From JBAZTO01 sp041661865 (GTDB lineage Bacteria > Planctomycetota > Phycisphaerae > SM23-33), in the NCBI GenBank assembly GCA_041661865.1, contig JBAZTO010000041.1, forward strand, positions 1 through 38,777: DNA of 38,777 bases, given 5' to 3'. This document shows, piece after piece, positions 22,561 through 30,782 of the stretch. Every line of letters begins with the position of its first letter. The first letter of the stretch is position 1. The notes beneath the pieces are model-generated. The model was not told the DNA's origin. It saw only the letters and a list, made by a program, of their open reading frames with translations, and ran no database searches. Made by a program: the position numbers and the translations under genes.

Positions 22561-22757
22561 AGCGGGGATGAACGCGGATGAACACAGATGGCAAGAAACG
22601 AGGATTACAGAGGAAAATCGCGACAGTGAGCAGATGATTAATGCGGTGGCGGGGCCTTTGGCAAAGCCTTTGCTTCTCCACGGCCCCGCGCCCGCCGCCT
22701 GGCAGGGCAGGCAGTGTTTAGAAGTATCAGGTTGAATTATCTGCGTTTATCCCCGCT
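22561..22757. repeat. 197-bp element with decamer-repeat terminal inverted repeats
   Basis: The left arm (22561-22591) is three ~10-bp units beginning AGCGGGGATG and AACGCGGATG. The right arm (22739-22757) reads ATCTGCGTTTATCCCCGCT, the inverse of the first 19 bases with two mismatches. The core holds nested hairpins GCGGGGCC/GGCCCCGC (22649-22656, 22682-22689) around GCAAAG/CTTTGC. With the amidase promoter it fills the 307 bp between the amidase-like gene and rnc; no gene is present. Confidence 0.7.
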
Positions 22758-22761
22758 TGCT

Positions 22762-23454
22762 TTAGTCTTCCTTGACGATGCCCAGTTCGATCAGTGCCCG
22801 ATGGGCGGCTTCCTGCTCGGCTTCCTTCTTGTTCTTGCCCCAGGCGCTGGGGAACTGCCGGCCGGCCACCGCGACAGCCACCTCGAAGCACTTGTCGTGG
22901 TCGGGCCCCTTCTCGTCCAGCATCTGATACTCCGGCGTGATGTTCCACTCCCGCTGGGCGTGCTGCTGGAGGACCGACTTGAAGTTCCGCTGGTGCTCGT
23001 TGGCCAGGGCCTCCTCGATGTGCGGCAGCATGTGCCGCAGGATGAACGTCCTGGCCGGCTCAAGTCCGCCATCAATATAGATGGCGCCGACCACCGCCTC
23101 GTACAGCGCCGCAGCCACCGAGGTCGGCAGGCCGCCCGGCTTGGACATGCCCTTGCCCATGCTGATCGTCTGGCTGAGGCCTATCGTCTCCGACACCGTC
23201 GCGCAGGTGGTCCGCGAGACGACGGAGGACTTGATCTTGGTCATCTCCCCTTCCTGCAGGCCCCCGTCGCGGCAGAACAGCTCGTGGCAGACCACCAGCG
23301 CCAGGACCGAATCGCCCAGGAACTCCAGCCGCTCGTTGCTTTGCACGCGCGTGGCGGCGACCGAAGAGTGCGTCAGGGCCAGGCTCAGGAGTTCGGGATC
23401 GCCGAAGGTGTAGCCAATCAGTTGTTGGCACGACTCGATAGCGGCCTGGTCCAC
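22762..23454 (-). CDS. rnc: Ribonuclease III
   Basis: Double-strand RNA endonuclease for rRNA and mRNA processing. The signature NERLEFLGDS gives E41, E44 and D48; the second catalytic helix gives E119 in ALYEAVVGAIYID. The acidic residue expected three positions before it (Asp114 in E. coli, Asp107 in Aquifex, a metal ligand) is Ala116 here. A dsRNA-binding domain (FKSVLQQHAQ...KNKKEAEQEAAHRALIELG) completes the 230-residue protein. The GTG at 23454 is chosen for its upstream GAGG and the family start; an upstream TTG at 23511 would add 19 residues of no family character. Despite the substitution, everything else suggests a working gene. Confidence 0.93.
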   Translation of the reverse strand: MDQAAIESCQQLIGYTFGDPELLSLALTHSSVAATRVQSNERLEFLGDSVLALVVCHELFCRDGGLQEGEMTKIKSSVVSRTTCATVSETIGLSQTISMGKGMSKPGGLPTSVAAALYEAVVGAIYIDGGLEPARTFILRHMLPHIEEALANEHQRNFKSVLQQHAQREWNITPEYQMLDEKGPDHDKCFEVAVAVAGRQFPSAWGKNKKEAEQEAAHRALIELGIVKED

Positions 23455-23659
23455 GTGGAGAACCTCGCCTGGGGGCCGCTGACGAGAGCCGCCACACCCA
23501 GGCGGTGGCAATTCTCGTCAAAGGCCCGAACTTGTGCGCCTTCTCCGACGCACCGAAATGCCGCTCGCCGCCGGCCGGCAAGCGTCTGGTGCATTATACG
23601 GCAGCCCCGGCCCATCGCAAAGCGCGTTTCACGCTTGTGACGGCCTGGAAGAGTTGTCC

Positions 23660-23689
23660 TTGATTCAACCCGGCCCGAAAAGTTAATAT
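23660..23689 (+). promoter_or_regulatory. Promoter of def, leaderless arrangement
   Basis: TTGATT (23660-23665), 18-base spacer, TAATAT (23684-23689); six bases then the ATG at 23696. A GAGGG sits one base before the ATG, too close to act as a normal ribosome site. Confidence 0.5.
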
Positions 23690-23695
23690 GAGGGC

Positions 23696-24241
23696 ATGGG
23701 CAAGATTGTTTCGGTTATTCCCAAAGACCTGGCCGCGCTGAAGATCATTCACTTTCCCGACCCGCGCCTCTCCAAGCCGGCCTCGGATGTGACGGAGTTC
23801 GACGACGCACTGGCGCGCCTGGTCGAGCGGATGTTCGAGCTGATGTACGCCGCGCGCGGCGTGGGCCTGGCCGCCCCGCAGGTGGGCCTGCCGCTGCGGC
23901 TGTTCGTCTCCTCGCCGACGGTCACCGACGACGACCGCCACGTCTACCTCAACCCGCGGGTGCTGAGCCAGGACGGCCAGCAGGAAGAAGAGGAAGGCTG
24001 CCTCTCGCTGCCGGGGATCACCACGACCCTCAAGCGATTCAACCGCGTGACCATCGAGGCCCAGGACCTCGCCGGCAGGAAGTTTCAGGAAAGCGGCGAG
24101 GAACTCATCGCCCGGATCTTCCAGCACGAGATGGATCACCTCGACGGGCGGCTGATCGTCGATCGCATGGGCACCGTGGCCAGGCTGGCCTACCGCCGCG
24201 CCCTCAAGGAACTGCAGGAAGATTTCGAGGCGGAGAAGTAG
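23696..24241 (+). CDS. def: Peptide deformylase
   Basis: Removes the formyl group from the initiating methionine of new proteins. All three motifs are intact: GVGLAAPQVG (55-64), EGCLSLPG with metal-binding Cys102, and QHEMDHLDG with H144, E145 and H148. 181 residues, normal for bacterial enzymes. The C-terminus has a charged helix (RRALKELQEDFEAEK). No fmt gene is adjacent. The 189-bp gap after it holds only the promoter of the next operon. Confidence 0.96.
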   Translation: MGKIVSVIPKDLAALKIIHFPDPRLSKPASDVTEFDDALARLVERMFELMYAARGVGLAAPQVGLPLRLFVSSPTVTDDDRHVYLNPRVLSQDGQQEEEEGCLSLPGITTTLKRFNRVTIEAQDLAGRKFQESGEELIARIFQHEMDHLDGRLIVDRMGTVARLAYRRALKELQEDFEAEK

Positions 24242-24331
24242 AGCGTTTGAGTCTGAGGCCGTTGGAATGGCGGTGCTGTGTGCTGCCACGCGAATCTTAG
24301 ACCCAAGGGGGCCGAAAATGCGGAAGTGTTG

Positions 24332-24359
24332 TTGACCCGCTCTGCCATCCAGCGATAAT
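24332..24359 (+). promoter_or_regulatory. Promoter of the DUF2157-GDYXXLXY operon
   Basis: TTGACC (24332-24337), 16-base spacer, GATAAT (24354-24359); leader of about 65 nt with AAGGA eight bases before the ATG at 24431. Confidence 0.6.
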
Positions 24360-24430
24360 GGACGATACGATAGGGATGCTTCATTGCGGCGGGGCGGCAA
24401 TCGCAACGCCCGAGAATAAGGATCGTGTAT

Positions 24431-25762
24431 ATGGGGAAAGAAACCAAGGCATGCGATACTTTTCGCCGGCATCTCAAGGACGAGCTAGGGACATGGAAAG
24501 AAGAGGGGCTGGTCAGCACCGAGCAGGCCCAGACCCTCAGCGAGCGCTACCGATTGGATGACATGGTCAAGGAGCGGGGTCGTGCCCTGATGCTGGCCAT
24601 CTACATCCTCGGGGCCGCGATGATTGGCGGCGGGGTAGTGAGTTTTGTGGCCGCCCACTGGGAGTTTGTGCCTAAACCACTGAAGATCGCTCTGATCATC
24701 GCCGTGATGCTGATATGCCAGGTCGCGGGATTCTGCCTCTGGCAAGTATCTGACAAGCGCCGCGGCGTGGGGCACGCATTGGTGCTGGTCGGTACGCTGA
24801 TCTTCGGGGCCAACATCGGTCTGATTGCCCAGGTGTTCCACATCCACAGCCATTGGGAAAACGGCGTAGCGGCTTGGGCGGTGGGAGCGGCAGTGATGGC
24901 ATTGGCGGTCTGGAGCGTTCCGATCGCGGTGACGGCGACGATCCTGTCCCTTATTTGGTTCTGTGCGGCTTCGGAGCGGCACAGCTACACGATGCTTTAT
25001 TCGATTGCGGTGTTGGCGGTGTTCCTGCCTGTTGCCTTCCGCAAGCAATCGCGATGGGCATATCTGTCGGCTGTGTTGGCCGCAGGCATAGGACTTGTGA
25101 CAAGTTCCGCCCAGAATTGCGTTTATGGCCAAGGCGAGCAGTGGTGGGTATTGGCCTGGGCGAGCGTCGCGAGCCTGCTGTGTGCCTGGGGTTTTCTCGC
25201 GCGGCGGACACGATTCGACCTTTTTGGCCCACCCTCGGTAGCGCTGGGTTACCTGGCTGCCGGCATTGTGTCCTATCTAATCGCCTTCCGGGAGACAGCC
25301 AATGAACTGTCGGCACAGACAAAATGGTGCCTGGACGCGCTGTGGCCATGGCAGGTACCGCTGGTAATCATCGCGGTATTGTCACTGATATTCTGGATTC
25401 TGTGTATCCGGCCGCGAGAAGACAAGGCTGCATTACCGCTGCGCACCTACAGCGTGGCCGTGCTGGTGATGGTGGTGGCTGCCACGGTCATCGGTCGGGA
25501 TTGGCTGACCGTCGTGATCGGGAACGTTGCCATCTGCCTGTTCGCGGTCGGGCTGATTCACAATGGTTTCCTGACCCTCAGTCGGCAGAGCTATTGGGCC
25601 GGTATCCTGACAATTGCCCTGGTCATCGCCAGCCGGTTCCTGGAATATGAAACGGGGCTTCTGCTCAAGTCGGCCATCTTTACGGGCTGCGGCATTGGAC
25701 TGATCGTCTCGGGCACGTGGTTTGAGGGTTACCTCAGGAAGCGGAGGCTCTGCCATGAGTAG
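24431..25762 (+). CDS. DUF2157 multi-pass membrane protein
   Basis: A 443-residue integral membrane protein. The cytoplasmic N-terminal region (about 1-45) has the DUF2157 pattern of an amphipathic segment with LVSTEQAQTLSERYRLDD. Around a dozen hydrophobic helices follow, beginning ALMLAIYILGAAMIGGGVVSFVAAHW, and include IGLIAQVFHIH, typical of the family. The C-terminus is basic. Function is unknown; the family is usually encoded next to a GDYXXLXY protein, as here, with the two genes overlapping by 8 bp. ATG chosen at 24431 with AAGGA upstream; a GTG two codons earlier is possible. Confidence 0.85.
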   Translation: MGKETKACDTFRRHLKDELGTWKEEGLVSTEQAQTLSERYRLDDMVKERGRALMLAIYILGAAMIGGGVVSFVAAHWEFVPKPLKIALIIAVMLICQVAGFCLWQVSDKRRGVGHALVLVGTLIFGANIGLIAQVFHIHSHWENGVAAWAVGAAVMALAVWSVPIAVTATILSLIWFCAASERHSYTMLYSIAVLAVFLPVAFRKQSRWAYLSAVLAAGIGLVTSSAQNCVYGQGEQWWVLAWASVASLLCAWGFLARRTRFDLFGPPSVALGYLAAGIVSYLIAFRETANELSAQTKWCLDALWPWQVPLVIIAVLSLIFWILCIRPREDKAALPLRTYSVAVLVMVVAATVIGRDWLTVVIGNVAICLFAVGLIHNGFLTLSRQSYWAGILTIALVIASRFLEYETGLLLKSAIFTGCGIGLIVSGTWFEGYLRKRRLCHE

Positions 25763-26273
25763 AACGACTGTCGCGTTCATTCTGGCCGTCATTGTGCAAT
25801 TGGGGATTCTGGCGGCTGTGCCGGCCCGACACATTCACGCGCTGATGACCGGCACGCCGGTGGTACTCAAGACGGCGCCGGTGGACCCCTACAGCATCAT
25901 GAGCGGTTACTATGTGACCTTGAGCTACGACATTTCCATCCCGCCGGAGCGTCATAAGTGGCCCGACCGCACCCACACCACCATCTACGCCACGTTGGTC
26001 AAGGGGGATGGCCCGGCGTGGAAGGCTGTGGCGTTCAGCACGGATTGGCCGACGAATGTTCCCGCTGATGCTGTTGTGCTCAAGGGAGAGAGCGACGGTT
26101 GGCGCATCTGCTACGGGCTTGAGGCATACTTTCTGCCCGAGACGATGCGACACGAGGTCGCCAACTCCCTGTCCCAGCACCGCGACAGCACGCTGGTTGA
26201 CGTGATGGTGGACAAGCAAGGCCATGCCGCTCTGGTAAGACTGAGAATTGGCGACAAGGCCTACGAATACTGA
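25755..26273 (+). CDS. GDYXXLXY-family membrane-anchored protein
   Basis: A 172-residue protein with one N-terminal membrane helix (VAFILAVIVQLGILAAV) and an outer domain. The naming motif appears as SGYYVTLSYDI after PVDPYSIM, in the usual place (a Ser-Gly pair where Gly-Asp is common). The rest is beta-rich (AVVLKGESDGWRICYGLEAYFLPE). The ATG at 25755 has GGAGG upstream and overlaps the DUF2157 stop, so the two are made together and probably form a complex. Function is not known for the family. Confidence 0.82.
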   Translation: MSRTTVAFILAVIVQLGILAAVPARHIHALMTGTPVVLKTAPVDPYSIMSGYYVTLSYDISIPPERHKWPDRTHTTIYATLVKGDGPAWKAVAFSTDWPTNVPADAVVLKGESDGWRICYGLEAYFLPETMRHEVANSLSQHRDSTLVDVMVDKQGHAALVRLRIGDKAYEY

Positions 26274-26476
26274 CCGCCGGCTGGCGCAGAGTCTGTAGCC
26301 CTGTTGTTCCGGTCTCCAGGCCTTGGCTTGTCGCTGTTTGGCCCAAACTCTCCTTGGCAGAATCCCGCCTCCCGGCTAAGATAAGCGATCTTTGGCCTGC
26401 ATGACGCTTGGACGTTCCGCGTGCTGGTAAGCATGCCTTACAGGTACTACATCGCTACGAAGGTATTACGTCTGTA

Positions 26477-26690
26477 AGCCCGTAGGGCTGGTCGTTAGTA
26501 GCCCAGGGCGCAGTCCCGATGCTGTTTTTATCGGGACAAGCCCTGGGGATTGGTTTTTTATGTTTCAAGCCCCGTCAGGGGCGTTCGTGAACCTGCAATG
26601 CGCCACGATCGCCCCTACGGGCTCCGAATGCGAGAGATGTTTTCCCAGGGCTTCCGCCCTGGGCTAAAAACGAACGCCCCTGACGGGGCT
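26477..26690. repeat. Large nested-hairpin repeat element upstream of alaS
   Basis: A perfect 21-bp inverted repeat at 26568-26588 and 26670-26690 (AGCCCCGTCAGGGG... and its complement) encloses a hairpin CCCAGGGC/GCCCTGGG (26644-26651, 26656-26663). Next to it stands CCCAGGGC-gca-GTCCCGAT (26502-26520) paired with ATCGGGAC-aa-GCCCTGGG (26530-26547). AGCCCGTAGGGC near 26477-26488 is echoed in inverse by GCCCCTACGGGC at 26611-26622. The same words recur in different nestings, as in modular dispersed elements. Confidence 0.8.
26502..26558 (+). terminator. Possible terminator of the DUF2157 operon
   Basis: The 8+8 bp interrupted stem 26502-26547 is followed by GATTGG and TTTTTT (26553-26558). 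The T run begins a few bases after the stem, which weakens the case, but the position downstream of a rightward operon fits. Confidence 0.4.
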
Positions 26691-26731
26691 GGACATGTAC
26701 TGCTACAGGTTAGCGGCAACCGGATAAGACC

Positions 26732-29416
26732 ATGAAACTTACGTGCAACGACATTCGACGCCAGTACATTGACTTTTTCCTTCAGCGCGGCCACAAGTTC
26801 GTGCCCTCCAGTTCGCTGCTGCCGGCCGACGACCCGACGCTGCTGTTCACCAACGCGGGCATGAACCAGTTCAAGGCCATCTTTCTGGGCCAGGAGCGGC
26901 CGGGCTCGGCCCGCGTCGTCAACAGCCAGAAGTGCATTCGCGCCGGCGGCAAGCACAACGACCTCGAAGATGTCGGGCACGATGTCTACCATCACACGTT
27001 TTTCGAGATGCTGGGCAACTGGAGCTTCGGCGACTACTTCAAGGCCGAGGCCATCGAGTGGGCGTGGGAATTGCTGACCAAGGTCTGGGGCCTGCCCAAG
27101 GAGCGGCTGCACGCGACGGTGTTCGAGGGCTCCAGGGACGAGGGGCTGGCCCCCGATGCCGAGGCGGCTGACCTGTGGCGGAAAGTCACGGACATCGACC
27201 CCTCGCACATCCACATGGGCAACCGCAAGGACAACTTCTGGGAGATGGGCGAGACAGGCCCGTGCGGCCCGTGCAGCGAGATTCACTACGACTTCACCCC
27301 GGACCTCTCGGGCGGGCCGCTGGTCAACGCCGGCGACGCGCGGGTGGTGGAGATCTGGAACCTGGTCTTCATGCAGTTCAACCGGACGGCCGACGGCGCG
27401 CTCTCGCCGCTGCCGGCCAGGCACGTGGACACGGGCATGGGTTTCGAGCGGGTCTGCCGCGTGCTTCAGGGCGTCGATAGCAACTACGACATCGATGTCT
27501 TCCGCGGCATCTTCGATGCGCTTTCCAAGCTGACCTCGGCCGGTCCCTACACCGGCAAGCTGGATGATACAAAGGATATCGCCTACCGCGTGATCGCCGA
27601 CCACGCCCGCTGCCTGACCTTCGCCATCGCCGACGGGGTGATCCCGTCCAACGAGGGCCGCGGCTATGTGCTGAGGCGCATCCTTCGCCGCGCCGCCCGC
27701 TACGGACGGCAGTACCTGGGCATCGAAGGATCCTTCATCGTCAAGCTCGTCCCGACCGTGGTCGAGTTGATGGGCGAGACCTTCGGCGAACTTCGCAAGC
27801 GCCAGGACGCGGTGATCCAGACCATCGCGGCTGAGGAGGAATCCTTCGGCCGGACGCTGGACCGGGGCATCGACCTGTTCGAGCGGCAGGTCAAGCGCCT
27901 GACCGACAGCGGCAAGAAGCAGTTGCCCGGCGAGGTAGCCTTCGATCTGTACGCGACTTACGGATTTCCGACCGACCTGACCCAGCTCATGGCCGCCGAG
28001 AGGGGCCTGTCGGTCGACATGGCCGGGTACGAGGAGGCCATGAACCGCCATCGCGAGACATCCTCCGCCGGCGGGGACAAGTTCAAGGTCGTCGCCGTCG
28101 CGGGCCTGCCGTCAACCGACGATGCGCCCAAGTACTCCCACAAGAGCGTCGAGGCCAGGGTTCTCGGCTGGGTCGTTGGCGATAAGTTTATTACTGAAGG
28201 GATGTTGCCGGCGGGTTCCAAGGCGGCTGTCGCGCTGGACCGCACCTGCTTCTATGCCGAAAGCGGCGGGCAGGTCGGCGACAGCGGCGCTCTGGCCTGG
28301 GACGGCGGGGAGTTTGTCGTCAGCGACACCACCTCAGCCGGCCAGTGCGTCCTGCACGCGGGCGAGGTCGTCGCGGGTCGGCTCCAGGCCGGGCAGGTCG
28401 TCCGCTGCCAGGTGGCCCCCTCGCGGCTGGACACCATGCGCAACCACACCGCCACGCACCTGCTCAACTGGGCGTTGCGGGAGGTGCTGGGCGATGGCAT
28501 TCACCAAGCCGGCAGCGTCGTCGGGCCCGACCGCCTGCGGTTTGACTTCACCCACGGCCAGGCTGTGCGGGAGGAGGAACTCCAGCAGGTCGAGACGCTG
28601 GTCAACCAGCGAATCCTTGCCGACGAGCCTGTCTCGGTGCATCTGCTCCCGCTGGCTACCGCGATGAAGATTTCCGGCGTGCGAGCGGTCTTCGGCGAGA
28701 AGTACCCCGACCCGGTCCGCGTGATCGCCATCGGCACCGAAGACCCGCTCAAGACCGCCGGCAGAGGCTGTGCGATCGAGTTCTGCGGCGGTACGCATCT
28801 CCATAGAACATCGGTGGTTGGGCTATTCAAGATCGTCTCGGAAGAGTCCGTCGCCAAGGGCGTTCGCCGCATCACCGCCCTGACCGGGCGCGAGGCGGTC
28901 GCGCACGTCCAGCAGTCCGATGGCATCCTGCGGCAACTGACGAGCGAGTTGCGGGCCGGCGCCGCCGACCTGCCCCAGCGCGTCGTGGCCATGCAAAAGG
29001 AACTCAAGGAACTTCGCAAGCGGCCGGCAGCACAGGCCGGCGGGTCGGAGGACATCTTCAACCCGCAGCACGTTATTGATTCGTCTTACGGTAACATATT
29101 GGTAGGAAAGGCCTTGTCGGGCGACCCCGCCGTGATGCGGGCCGAGTGCGACCGTCAGCGTCAGAAGGGCGCGGCGGCGGTGTTCATGGGCGGGGTCGGC
29201 GAGGATGCCAAGGTGACCTTGACGGCTATGGTGAGCGACGACCTGGTTAAGGCCGGCCTGTGCAAGGCGGGCGACTGGGTCAAGGCCATCGCGCCGATCG
29301 TCGGCGGCGGAGGGGGCGGCAAGGCGACTCTCGCCCAGGCCGGCGGGCGCGACGGGGCCAAGCTGGAAGAAGCCCTGTCCGCCGCGGCAGCGTGGGTGAA
29401 GGAAAAGATGTCATAG
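26732..29416 (+). CDS. alaS: Alanyl-tRNA synthetase
   Basis: Class II synthetase that charges tRNA-Ala, 894 residues. The catalytic core shows FTNAGMNQFKAIFLG, CIRAGGKHNDLEDVG, HHTFFEMLGNWSFGDYFK and DTGMGFER. The editing domain has the zinc ligands H572 and H576 (HTATH) with C685 and H689 (CGGTH). The C-Ala region ends with VGGGGGGKATLAQAGG, the conserved glycine-rich segment. All domains are in the usual order without gaps. The ATG at 26732 gives MKLTCNDIRRQYIDFFLQRGH, the family start. The upstream element at 26477-26690 lies in or next to its leader. Confidence 0.97.
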   Translation: MKLTCNDIRRQYIDFFLQRGHKFVPSSSLLPADDPTLLFTNAGMNQFKAIFLGQERPGSARVVNSQKCIRAGGKHNDLEDVGHDVYHHTFFEMLGNWSFGDYFKAEAIEWAWELLTKVWGLPKERLHATVFEGSRDEGLAPDAEAADLWRKVTDIDPSHIHMGNRKDNFWEMGETGPCGPCSEIHYDFTPDLSGGPLVNAGDARVVEIWNLVFMQFNRTADGALSPLPARHVDTGMGFERVCRVLQGVDSNYDIDVFRGIFDALSKLTSAGPYTGKLDDTKDIAYRVIADHARCLTFAIADGVIPSNEGRGYVLRRILRRAARYGRQYLGIEGSFIVKLVPTVVELMGETFGELRKRQDAVIQTIAAEEESFGRTLDRGIDLFERQVKRLTDSGKKQLPGEVAFDLYATYGFPTDLTQLMAAERGLSVDMAGYEEAMNRHRETSSAGGDKFKVVAVAGLPSTDDAPKYSHKSVEARVLGWVVGDKFITEGMLPAGSKAAVALDRTCFYAESGGQVGDSGALAWDGGEFVVSDTTSAGQCVLHAGEVVAGRLQAGQVVRCQVAPSRLDTMRNHTATHLLNWALREVLGDGIHQAGSVVGPDRLRFDFTHGQAVREEELQQVETLVNQRILADEPVSVHLLPLATAMKISGVRAVFGEKYPDPVRVIAIGTEDPLKTAGRGCAIEFCGGTHLHRTSVVGLFKIVSEESVAKGVRRITALTGREAVAHVQQSDGILRQLTSELRAGAADLPQRVVAMQKELKELRKRPAAQAGGSEDIFNPQHVIDSSYGNILVGKALSGDPAVMRAECDRQRQKGAAAVFMGGVGEDAKVTLTAMVSDDLVKAGLCKAGDWVKAIAPIVGGGGGGKATLAQAGGRDGAKLEEALSAAAAWVKEKMS

Positions 29417-29432
29417 CAGAAGAAAACAGCAA

Positions 29433-29554
29433 GCACGAAGGACAGAGGTCGCAGAGAACAGCAAGAAGAGTTGATAGGCGCGAGATAATACGCGAAAGCC
29501 TTCTTTCATCATGCGGTTCTCCGTGGCCTCTGTGGTCTTTGTGCTCTTTGTGAC
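29433..29554. repeat. Imperfect inverted repeat of the nonamer family
   Basis: The left arm (29433-29459, GCACGAAGGACAGAGG...) pairs imperfectly with the right arm (29516-29554), which reads GGCCTCTGT-GGTCTTTGT-GCTCTTTGT in 9-bp steps. The unit matches the CTTTGTGGT-type repeats in the fab cluster. It lies 17 bp after the alaS stop. The rest of this 250-bp gap holds a TAGAAT (29631-29636) that could be the -10 for the next gene. Confidence 0.6.
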
Positions 29555-29666
29555 AGGTTGTTTCTTGTTGTTCAAAACCTTCCGGCCTATCCTGAAATTC
29601 TTTCATACCCACAAGCATTGGAACGCATGGTAGAATGCCGACCTTAATTCCCCGGGAGAACGACCC

Positions 29667-30650
29667 ATGTGGCGGCGCGGTCCCTGTGCAATGCTTATCC
29701 TTCTGGCGGTGGCGATGGGCGGGTGCATAGACATCAATGCACTGTTGGGCGCTCGGCAAGGCAAACTCTTTTACGCCTACGACGTACTCACGCCGCCTCA
29801 TCGAGAGGTGACACTCTCGGCCCGGCTCCAGAAAAGCACCTTGGGCAAGATCAAGGAAATCCCGGTGGGGTTTTACGACAGTGGCGGCCGGTTGCTGGGG
29901 GTTGCCAAGACCGACTCCCACGGCCGGGCGAACTTCCCGTGGCAAGGTGGCCCCGTGGGCGATTACCGCTTCACCGCCAGGGTGATGGACTCTCCGCGGG
30001 CGGCCAGGAAGCACGTGGACGAACTGAATCCCGCCCCGCTGCTGGTGGCGGCCCGCGATCCCAACTCGCCTATCGTGATTATCGACCTGGACCACACTAT
30101 TGTCGCCGGCGGGGCCTGGGATGCGATGAAGGATTATCCGCCGCCGGCAATGCCCGGGGCGCGGGAAGTCACCCGAAGAATCACCAAGGACTACGTGATC
30201 GTCTACCTGACTTACCGCCCCGACGTCCTGACGGACAAGAGCCGCCGGTGGCTGGACTGCCAAGGTTTCCCCTCCGGGCCGCTGGTGGCCAGCACCATGC
30301 ATGCCCTGTTGGAAAACGACAGCGAGGAATTCAAGAGCCAGGCCCTAGCCAATATCCGCAAGGACTTCCCCAACCTGCGGATCGGCATCGGGGACAGGGC
30401 TTCCGACGCCCAGGCCTACGTCGACAGCGGCATGGTGGCCTACCTGATCCCCCACTACAAGGAGGACCCCGCCAAGATGCGGGACATGGCCGAGGACATT
30501 CGCAAGCTCGACAACCGCGGAAAGATGCAGGCGGTGCGGGACTGGAAGCAGATCGAGCGAGGCATCTTCGATCATGAGATCTTCACGCCCCAGGCCTACG
30601 CCGACTGGCTGACAGGGCAGGCGGAGGAAATGGAAAAACGTGCGAAGTAG
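29667..30650 (+). CDS. Lipoprotein with lipin/App1-like HAD phosphatase domain
   Basis: A 327-residue protein with a lipoprotein signal (MLILLAVAMGGC, Cys20), a beta-sandwich-like segment (about 45-110: VTLSARLQKSTLG...GDYRFTARV), and a HAD domain from about 135. The DxDxT nucleophile motif is D140-L-D142-H-T144; VIVYLTYRP (Thr182 as motif II), and GIGDRASDAQAY with D243 and D247 as motif IV. The spacing and the YLTYRP/GDRxxDAxAY wording resemble the LNS2 domain of lipins and App1, which are phosphatidate phosphatases. A phosphatidate or similar phosphatase on the outer face of a membrane is inferred. GGGAG eight bases before the ATG. Confidence 0.75.
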   Translation: MWRRGPCAMLILLAVAMGGCIDINALLGARQGKLFYAYDVLTPPHREVTLSARLQKSTLGKIKEIPVGFYDSGGRLLGVAKTDSHGRANFPWQGGPVGDYRFTARVMDSPRAARKHVDELNPAPLLVAARDPNSPIVIIDLDHTIVAGGAWDAMKDYPPPAMPGAREVTRRITKDYVIVYLTYRPDVLTDKSRRWLDCQGFPSGPLVASTMHALLENDSEEFKSQALANIRKDFPNLRIGIGDRASDAQAYVDSGMVAYLIPHYKEDPAKMRDMAEDIRKLDNRGKMQAVRDWKQIERGIFDHEIFTPQAYADWLTGQAEEMEKRAK

Positions 30651-30673
30651 GCCCGGTGGCTCGGCGGAGATAG

Positions 30674-30701
30674 CCCAAACACCCGCCCGTTTGGGTGTTT
30701 T
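30674..30701 (+). terminator. Intrinsic terminator of the lipin-like gene
   Basis: CCCAAAC (30674-30680) pairs with GTTTGGG (30689-30695), followed by TGTTTT; alternatively AAACACCC pairs with GGGTGTTT. It lies 24 bp after the stop codon. Confidence 0.65.
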
Positions 30702-30782
30702 CACGCAATAGGCCCCCCTGGATCTCGTTGTTCCAAGGGTAGCATGGAATCCAGCCAGATAACCCAAACGGGAGCAATAAAG

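Larger units (their letters stand above)
26274..26731. other. 458-bp non-coding region before alaS
   Basis: No credible gene. The first 200 bp show no clear structure; the remainder is a dense set of nested hairpins described separately (26477-26690). No clear promoter or ribosome site of standard form stands before alaS; GGAT at 26722-26725 is the only purine run near the ATG. Confidence 0.6.
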
